The position numbers were made by a program, and so were the translations under genes. This document shows, piece by piece, positions 6,741-10,489 of a stretch of 10,489 bases of DNA (position 1 is the first letter of the stretch; the number at the start of each line of letters is the position of its first letter). The notes under the pieces are model-generated. The model was not told the origin of the DNA and ran no database searches. It worked only from the letters and a program-made list of their open reading frames with translations. Source of the stretch: JASFQI01 sp050115555 (GTDB lineage Bacteria; Desulfobacterota; DSM-4660; Desulfatiglandales; HGW-15); contig JASFQI010000161.1 in NCBI GenBank assembly GCA_050115555.1, positions 1 to 10,489 of the forward strand. Direction: 5' to 3'.

Positions 6741-6861
6741 ACGATAAGTAGCTGCGCTTCGACACATGGAAAGGCTGCGCGGTGAGATGAGGGAGGGGCG
6801 CAAAGTCCTTTGCCTGTGGTAGGGGGTGCCTTGCGGATGCGCCCCAGTCGGGAGAGAGCGC

Positions 6862-7173
6862 ATGAAAATTCGAGTTGAGAGCGACAAGATCGTCAAGGCG
6901 GTGAAGAAGCTCCACGGGATCGAGCTCGTGCTGGAAGACGACGCGGACGCCTTGGAGGGGATCCACTTGATCCTGCAAAGACCGGAAAGCATGGAAGAGG
7001 GCGATTTCAGCGGCTTGAAGGAGATCAAGGTGACCTCCCAGCGGGACTACGAAACCTCTGCCGTGGAGTATCGCATGAGCTTTCTCCTGGAATTCCTGTT
7101 CGAGGAGCCCGTCCCACGGGAAACCCGGGTTTCCGCACTCAAGGCCTTCCAGGGCTTCCTGAATCGACTTTAG
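6862..7173 (+). CDS. Small conserved-looking protein of unknown function (103 aa)
   Basis: I do not recognise this family. The ATG at 6862 is preceded by GGGAGAG at a good SD distance; a GTG 36 nt upstream in frame is less likely. The product is a small acidic protein without signal peptide, transmembrane helix or cysteines, so it should be cytoplasmic. It begins with a lysine-rich segment (MKIRVESDKIVKAVKKLHGI), then alternating strand- and helix-like stretches (IHLILQRP at 34-41, LKEIKVTSQRDY at 52-63) and ends in an amphipathic helix (about 72-101). It lies 121 nt after the cytochrome gene and 111 nt before a membrane-protein gene on the same strand, so co-transcription is possible. Codon use looks like that of its neighbours, which supports a real gene. 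Confidence 0.65.
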   Translation: MKIRVESDKIVKAVKKLHGIELVLEDDADALEGIHLILQRPESMEEGDFSGLKEIKVTSQRDYETSAVEYRMSFLLEFLFEEPVPRETRVSALKAFQGFLNRL

Positions 7174-7284
7174 GGGATCCTGCTTTCCGGCGTTCTGGGT
7201 CCCTGATTGGCTTTCCTGCCTCCGCGTCCTGCCAGGCGGGAACAAAATCCCTGGAGCGAGGCATATTCGACACGCGGAGCGGCA

Positions 7285-8028
7285 ATGAGGGAGGTGCGGG
7301 AAAAAATTTCCGAAAGCCTGACCCGTGGAGCCTCACCGCGGGGCGTGGCTACCCAGTCCACCCTGCTGGCTCTGGCCGCAACGCTCTCCGCACTGCCTTA
7401 CTTTCATTCCCTTCTCTGGGGGCCTTCAAGAGTTCAACCTTCGATTCCGCAAACCGGGCTCTGGCAGCTCCTGGCAGGGCAGGCCATGCTTCTCTTCCTG
7501 GTGTGTTTTCTTTCATCCATGGCAGGGCTTGCTTTCGCACCCCGACAGGGCCTGCCTGGTTGGGGAGATCCTTTGAAACTCCGGAACGAACTGGGTTCTC
7601 TGGTGTTGCTGGGTTTGGGAATGGCGGTCGTGTCCTATGTGGGATTCGATCGACGGTTTTTTCCTATAGCGCCTTTCGCCTATCCCCAAACCGCATTCCA
7701 GGCCTTATCCCTGCCGTTCAAGGGGGCCCTTACCGAGGAAGTCATCCTGCGGCTCTGCATGGTGACGCTGGCGGTAGGAATCCTCAAACGACCGTGGGCA
7801 GGGGTTTTACTGATCGCAACGCTTGCACCGTTTCTCAGCATCAAGTACTTCCGCTTCATCGGCATAGATCCCCTTCCGGGCGGTCTGCTGGCCATGCAAT
7901 GGCTGGTTTCCTTTGGAGCCAACGTGCTTCTGGGTGTCCTGTTCGTGAAACGCGGTTTGCTTTTCTGCATGGTCATCAAGTTCGTGTACAGCCTCAAGTA
8001 CGGTCTGATTCTTCTGCTGGCCGGGTAG
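7285..8028 (+). CDS. CPBP-like integral membrane protein lacking the His motifs
   Basis: A 247-residue membrane protein with about six to seven hydrophobic segments. The ATG at 7285 is chosen because GCGGAGCGG precedes it; a TTG at 7207 in the same frame would add a Pro/Arg-rich, unlikely N-terminus. In the middle, GALTEEVILRL contains E-E-x3-R (Glu151, Glu152, Arg156), motif 1 of the CPBP (CAAX protease and bacteriocin-processing, Abi) family. Motif 2 of that family is F-x3-H and motif 3 is H-x3-N/D. Here the best candidate positions (FLSIK around 183-187 and KFVYS around 232-236) have Lys where His is expected. The protein may therefore be a non-proteolytic member or a divergent relative. 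It follows the 103-aa gene on the same strand. Substrate and role are unknown. An alternative is an unrelated membrane protein with a chance E-E-x3-R. Confidence 0.75.
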   Translation: MREVREKISESLTRGASPRGVATQSTLLALAATLSALPYFHSLLWGPSRVQPSIPQTGLWQLLAGQAMLLFLVCFLSSMAGLAFAPRQGLPGWGDPLKLRNELGSLVLLGLGMAVVSYVGFDRRFFPIAPFAYPQTAFQALSLPFKGALTEEVILRLCMVTLAVGILKRPWAGVLLIATLAPFLSIKYFRFIGIDPLPGGLLAMQWLVSFGANVLLGVLFVKRGLLFCMVIKFVYSLKYGLILLLAG

Positions 8029-8396
8029 TTCCCAAGGTGCTTACAGAGCTCGCGCATTCGCCCCTACCGTGTAAAGCGATTTTCTGGTATGAAACCCTAC
8101 GTCACGCGAGCGGGGCAGTGGCCGTTTCTCCTGTGTGATTCTGCGCGCGGGCCTCCTCGGGATGGATGGGGCTCACGGCGTGCCGGTGCCCGACGCGGTG
8201 TCAGCCGTCGACCGGGCGGTCCGTTGAAGGATTCACGGAATTCTCTGCGCCGCATCTGAAAAGCCGAAACCAAGATTGACGGTCTCGTAAAACTTACTCG
8301 ACCGCCTGTTGGCCACACTTAACTCACTGGAATCGTTAGAGGCAGATCTCGAAGTCTCAGTTTTTTGCGACTCCATCAAGATTGAGGACGAACCGT
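8029..8396. other. Gap without a convincing gene
   Basis: 368 bp between the CPBP-like gene and the MFS transporter gene. A short plus-strand frame from ATG 8089 is arginine-rich, low in complexity and lacks a good SD, so it was not called. TTGACG (8276-8281) and TTGGCC (8310-8315) occur but without good -10 partners. From about 8260 the sequence is less GC-rich than its surroundings, which suits promoter DNA for the transporter operon. No RNA gene or intrinsic terminator was seen. Confidence 0.5.
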
Positions 8397-9644
8397 TTGA
8401 AGGAACGAACGCGTGCAGCTGTAACACTTGCAGGGTGCTGTGGGGCCATCTTCTGGCCCGGAGCCTTCATTTTCAGCCTGCCCGGTATCATGGGCGACTA
8501 CTGGCAGACGGCCTTCAGCGTGGGCCGCGGGGAGGTGGGGCGCACCATGTTCTTCGTACTGGCCGGGGCCGGGACGTTCATGTTCATGGTGGGGAAATGG
8601 CAGGAGAGGGTGGGCCCCAAACGCATGGTCGCTGTGGGCGCTCTCCTGTGTGGAGGAAGTACGCTCCTTCTCGGCCGGGCCCATGGGATACAGGCGGTAT
8701 GGGCCTGGGCCTATGCCGTGGGCACGTCGTCGGCGTTTGTCTACATCCCTGCGCTTACCGTGGCGCAGCTTTGGTATCCGCAACGGCGGGGCCTGGCCTC
8801 GGGACTGGTGAACCTCTCCTTCGGGCTCTCCGCCGCCGTGATGGCCCCGGCATTCGGGAAGCTTCTCAGCACTGTGGGGCCGAAGGGAATGACGGCCCTG
8901 GTGGGTTCGCTGGCACTGGTCATCGGCCTGGGCGTATCGCCCTGGATTCAGAGGCCCGGGCGAACACGTGTCGGAACTCCGAGCTCGTCGAAGCCATGGG
9001 ACGCTCCTTCCCGTTCGCTCACTGTGACTGAAAGCCTAAGGACACGTGCGTTCTGGGGGCTATGGCTCACATGGGCCCTGGCAGGGGCTGCAGGGATATC
9101 CATGGTGACGATGGCCACCTCCTTTGCCGGAGCCCGGGGGCTGGCGGCGGGAGAAGGGGTGTTTCTCCTGACCGCCTTTAACCTGACCAATGGGACCAGC
9201 AGGGTGGTAAGCGGCTATCTTTCGGACCGTATCGGACGGCGAATCGTCATGAGCATCGCTTTTGGGGGGGCTGGAATCGCGTACGCGCTGATGTCGTTTG
9301 TGCACGGCCTGGCTCTCTGGTCCGTAATGGCGGCGATGGTGGGCTTTGCATTCGGAACGCTGTTTTCCGTGTCCGCACCGCTTGCGAGCGAGCGTTTCGG
9401 CATGCAGCATTTCGGGGCGATCTTCGGACTGATTTTTACGGCCTATGGCTTCCTGGCCGGGATTCTGGGTCCCTGGGTGAGCGGTCACATCCTGGATGTG
9501 ACACAGGAGAACTACACCCTGGCGTTTGGATACCTGGGAGCCTTTTTCCTGGCTCCGGCCGTCCTGATCCACTTGGTGGGGCCGGTCCCTCGTACTCCCA
9601 TCCCCGTTTCCCCGTCCGATCGAGGATTGGATATGGGGAAATAA
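8397..9644 (+). CDS. MFS transporter, oxalate/formate antiporter (OFA)-like
   Basis: A 12-helix major facilitator superfamily carrier of about 415 residues in the inner membrane. The start is uncertain because no ATG is available near the first helix. A TTG at 8397 has GAGGA (8384-8388) 8 nt upstream; a TTG at 8382 would add five residues but has no clear SD. The MFS loop signature appears twice, as GKWQERVGPKR (about 66-76, after helix 2) and GYLSDRIGRR (about 273-282, after helix 8), as expected for the two six-helix halves. WYPQRRGLASGL after helix 4 and FGAIFGLIFTAYGFLAGILGP near the end resemble the OFA subfamily, which moves oxalate, formate or other small carboxylates. Exact substrate is not deducible. 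A hydrophilic central loop (about 183-215) separates the halves. The next gene follows after 44 nt, so the two are probably co-transcribed. Confidence 0.85.
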   Translation: MKERTRAAVTLAGCCGAIFWPGAFIFSLPGIMGDYWQTAFSVGRGEVGRTMFFVLAGAGTFMFMVGKWQERVGPKRMVAVGALLCGGSTLLLGRAHGIQAVWAWAYAVGTSSAFVYIPALTVAQLWYPQRRGLASGLVNLSFGLSAAVMAPAFGKLLSTVGPKGMTALVGSLALVIGLGVSPWIQRPGRTRVGTPSSSKPWDAPSRSLTVTESLRTRAFWGLWLTWALAGAAGISMVTMATSFAGARGLAAGEGVFLLTAFNLTNGTSRVVSGYLSDRIGRRIVMSIAFGGAGIAYALMSFVHGLALWSVMAAMVGFAFGTLFSVSAPLASERFGMQHFGAIFGLIFTAYGFLAGILGPWVSGHILDVTQENYTLAFGYLGAFFLAPAVLIHLVGPVPRTPIPVSPSDRGLDMGK

Positions 9645-9688
9645 CCCAGGCAATATCCTATCCACGCAGTGAAAAAGGAGAACCAGAG

Positions 9689-10342
9689 ATGGACGTGGAA
9701 TTTCAGAAATCAAGCGCCTACAGCGGGGCATATCCGGACGTGGGATTCGGCCTGGTCCTGGTACGAGGCTGCAAGAACCCGGAGAACCCGGAAGGGTTTG
9801 ACGCCCATAAACGGAAGCTGCTGCGCCGCATGCGAAAACGGCAGACCCTGGCGGAGATCACCGAGCGGATTCGAACGTACGAAGCTTTTTTTTCAAAGTT
9901 CGGTCATCCCTGCCCCCTGCCCGATCACTTGAAACGTACCGTGAACAGTGGATTTCCCCGGTATAACCTGCTCGTGGACTCCCATTTCCTTGCGGAGATG
10001 TGCGCGGGCATCCTTGTGGCGGTGACCGACTTCGACCGAATCGAAGGAGGACTGACTCTGGATCTGGCAGAGGAGGGCGAAATCTGCAGGGGCATGGGGG
10101 AGCGGGAGTTCGTGACGAGACCCGGCGAGATCGTGTTGAGGGACCAGGCCGAAATCGTTTGTATCCTATGCCAGGGCGCGGACGAGAAAACGCGGGTCCT
10201 GAGCGAGACGTGCAATGTCCTGTTCTATGCGTACGCCGTGCCGGGTGTGGCTTCGAATCACCTTGAGGAAGGATTGCAGATTGCGGCCGATGCAGTGGAG
10301 GCCTTCGGCGGAGGGACGAGCCAGGGGGTCAAGATGTATTGA
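9689..10342 (+). CDS. Stand-alone B3/B4 tRNA-binding-domain protein
   Basis: A 217-residue cytoplasmic protein matching the B3/B4 domain found in the beta subunit of phenylalanyl-tRNA synthetase, here free of the rest of the synthetase. The ATG has AAGGAG 8 nt upstream. A variable N-terminus (1-60) with a basic patch (HKRKLLRRMRKRQ, 40-52) precedes the domain (about 62-211). Characteristic stretches are GHPCPLPDHLKRTV (72-85), NLLVDSHFLAEM (93-104), GILVAVTDFDRIEG (107-120), RPGEIVLRDQ (144-153), CILCQGADEKTRV (158-170) and NVLFYAYAVPGV (176-187). In PheT this region helps editing of mischarged tRNA; stand-alone members have been suggested to edit or sense aminoacyl-tRNA, but the function here is inference. 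It lies 44 nt after the MFS gene and 75 nt before a YpsA-like gene. Confidence 0.87.
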   Translation: MDVEFQKSSAYSGAYPDVGFGLVLVRGCKNPENPEGFDAHKRKLLRRMRKRQTLAEITERIRTYEAFFSKFGHPCPLPDHLKRTVNSGFPRYNLLVDSHFLAEMCAGILVAVTDFDRIEGGLTLDLAEEGEICRGMGEREFVTRPGEIVLRDQAEIVCILCQGADEKTRVLSETCNVLFYAYAVPGVASNHLEEGLQIAADAVEAFGGGTSQGVKMY

Positions 10343-10417
10343 AGAACCCTGCGGGTTTCTGCGGAGCCCAAAAGGCTGATCCGCGGGAATTGCCGGGGGA
10401 AAAACGGAGTCACTGCC

Positions 10418-10489
10418 ATGATTCGGAGGATCGTATCCGGAGGACAGACCGGCGCGGATCGTGCCGCCCTGGATGAGGCCGTTCGCGCG
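10418..10489 (+). CDS. Circularly permuted YpsA-like protein (putative molybdenum carrier family), 5' end only
   Basis: The first 24 codons of a gene cut by the window edge. CGGAG lies 8 nt before the ATG. The N-terminus includes RRIVSGGQTGADRAALDEAV, the hallmark start of the circularly permuted YpsA (cpYpsA, 'putative molybdenum carrier') family, where the SGGQTGADRAALD loop forms a nucleotide-binding Rossmann-type site. Those proteins are usually about 150-170 residues, so most of this one is missing. It follows the B3/B4 gene on the same strand. The family's molybdenum role is poorly established; YpsA/SLOG-type domains are generally linked to nucleotide-derivative binding. Confidence 0.8.
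   Translation, partial: MIRRIVSGGQTGADRAALDEAVRA

Noticed and set aside
6801..6814. GCAAAG-TC-CTTTGC inverted repeat between the cytochrome and the 103-aa gene
   Set aside because: The 2-nt loop cannot form a proper hairpin, no T tract follows, and six-base arms are common by chance.
8089..8260. Short plus-strand frame in the 8029-8396 gap
   Set aside because: Arg/Gly/Pro-rich composition, no good SD and no recognisable motif; typical of a chance frame in GC-rich DNA.
10345..10357. Small hairpin AACCC-TGC-GGGTT after the B3/B4 gene
   Set aside because: A 5-bp stem followed only by TCTGC is too weak to call a terminator, and the next gene is on the same strand 75 nt from the stop.

Overview
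The window is a GC-rich (by eye about 55-60%) bacterial chromosomal stretch with ten genes: eight complete and one cut off at each end. The gene content suggests a Desulfobacterota-type (formerly deltaproteobacterial), probably anaerobic, organism. The pointers are a Ser/Thr kinase with an HRDVSPQN catalytic loop, a LUD-domain protein, an octaheme hydroxylamine-oxidoreductase-like cytochrome c, an acyl-CoA carboxyltransferase, an oxalate/formate-type MFS carrier and a stand-alone B3/B4 protein. This assignment is inference from family distribution, not from a marker gene.

Left part, minus strand (1-3107). A LUD-domain protein (2463-3107) is followed by a perfect hairpin (2379-2402), a good sigma-70-like promoter (2291-2319), a membrane Ser/Thr protein kinase with extracytoplasmic TPRs (324-2210) and a LysM lipoprotein. 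The lipoprotein start overlaps the kinase stop as ATGA, and the gene runs off the left edge. Kinase and lipoprotein look like a translationally coupled signalling or envelope pair.

The divergent intergenic region (3108-3475) holds a dyad next to a -35-like hexamer on the minus strand and a TTGACA element facing right.

Right part, all plus strand. An acyl-CoA carboxylase carboxyltransferase (3476-5044) comes first, without biotin carboxylase or biotin carrier genes in view. A regulatory-looking gap with three phased direct repeats follows, then a secreted octaheme cytochrome (5238-6740) resembling the hydroxylamine oxidoreductase family. Next come an unrecognised 103-aa protein (6862-7173) and a CPBP-like membrane protein that keeps the Glu-Glu-x3-Arg motif but lacks recognisable His motifs (7285-8028). 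A 368-bp gap without a convincing gene follows. The window ends with an OFA-type MFS transporter (8397-9644), a B3/B4-domain protein (9689-10342) and the first 24 codons of a circularly permuted YpsA-like protein (from 10418).

No rRNA, tRNA, CRISPR array, insertion sequence or phage gene was seen. I found no clear, wholly new multi-gene system. The items most worth a second look are the phased repeats before the octaheme cytochrome, the cytochrome itself, the 30-bp tandem repeat inside the kinase gene, and the small unknown gene with the histidine-less CPBP protein downstream of the cytochrome.
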